Source: Acidovorax sp. YS12
GTDB taxonomy: Bacteria; Pseudomonadota; Gammaproteobacteria; Burkholderiales; Burkholderiaceae_C
DNA: 64,000 nt
Reading direction: 5' to 3'
NCBI GenBank assembly: GCA_021496925.1
Contig: CP053915.1
Coordinates: 3,995,501-4,059,500, forward strand
In this document: piece by piece, positions 63,776 through 64,000 of the stretch
Layout: each line of letters starts with the position of its first letter
Numbering within the stretch: position 1 is the first letter of the stretch
Notes under the pieces: generated by a model
The model's input: the letters and a program-made list of their open reading frames with translations, nothing else
Told to the model about the DNA's origin: nothing
The model's database searches: none
Translations under genes and position numbers: made by a program

Positions 63776-64000
63776 ATGGCTTTGAACCAACTCACCCTGT
63801 CCCTGCAATTCGCGCGCGATGCCGCCGAACACCGCGCCACCCTGCCGCGCCACAAAGTGGCGCGCTGGATACGCCACGCGCTGGCCGTGGACGCGGAGAT
63901 CACCGTGCGCATCGTCGGCACCGGGGAAGGCCAGCGGCTCAACCGTGAATACCGTCAGAAGGACTACGCTACCAACGTGCTCACCTTCGACTACCAGCAG
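63776..64000 (+). CDS. ybeY: endoribonuclease YbeY (3' end beyond window)
   Basis: The first 75 codons of the gene are visible, from ATG at 63776 to the last base. The translation contains ITVRIVGTGEGQRLNREYR followed by KDYATNVLTFDY, the highly conserved YbeY block. The zinc-binding HGxLHLxGYDH motif would lie beyond the window. YbeY matures 16S rRNA 3' ends. Its partner gene ybeZ lies immediately upstream. Confidence 0.92.
   Translation, partial: MALNQLTLSLQFARDAAEHRATLPRHKVARWIRHALAVDAEITVRIVGTGEGQRLNREYRQKDYATNVLTFDYQQ

Overview
The window is high-GC, gene-dense chromosomal DNA from a betaproteobacterium. The gene content (piuC-type iron locus, phhA-hppD, fabAB, bioMNY, ruvAB, ybeZ-ybeY) and two recurrent families of intergenic repeats point to the Comamonadaceae (Acidovorax/Alicycliphilus/Diaphorobacter-like). 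The genus is inference from content, because no search could be run. Both window edges cut a gene: a c-di-GMP enzyme on the left and ybeY on the right.

Layout. 1-9.6 kb: PAS-GGDEF-EAL protein, LtaS-like sulfatase, folB with a FolM-like reductase, a MidA/NDUFAF7 methyltransferase, queC, an RHH/RelE toxin-antitoxin pair, a GST and 5-formyl-THF cyclo-ligase. 9.6-19 kb: lytic transglycosylase, then a leftward iron cluster (TonB-dependent siderophore receptor, FMN alpha-hydroxy-acid oxidase, PiuC-type dioxygenase, PepSY protein, cytochrome b561) and an FTR1-like membrane protein. 19-33.5 kb: MBL hydrolase, fadD, phenylalanine/tyrosine catabolism (phhA, hpd), secreted lipase with its foldase, an Lrp/AsnC regulator, corC-lnt and fabAB. 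33.6-41.2 kb: glyQS, gmhB, plsC, a YgjP-like peptidase, a rhodanese and an unrecognised 484-aa protein. 41.5-46.9 kb: biotin ECF transporter bioMNY, tightly coupled to an acyl-CoA synthetase, a thiolase and a nitroreductase.

The centre of interest is a complete type I-F CRISPR-Cas system at 46.9-61.0 kb: cas1, the cas2-3 fusion, a convergent higBA toxin-antitoxin pair, csy1-csy2-csy3-csy4, a leader with two exact IHF consensus sites, and 56 repeats with 55 spacers. The array is split by an IS630-family element that landed inside one spacer.

The most striking observation is in the 151-bp gap between higB and csy1. On the minus strand lies a degenerate mini-CRISPR: a repeat-like unit, an 18-nt spacer and a second repeat-like hairpin. 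Its first 17 spacer nucleotides match a CC-flanked (correct I-F PAM) site over the -10 box of the csy1 promoter. The only mismatches in those 17 are at positions 6 and 12, the positions that type I crRNAs flip out. This has the form of a Cas-regulating RNA (CreR/CreA-like) that would make the Csy complex repress its own operon, beside a toxin-antitoxin pair.

ruvB-ruvA, a PhoH-family ATPase and ybeY close the window. Coordinates of starts were refined by hand; long antisense open frames over these GC-rich genes were not annotated.
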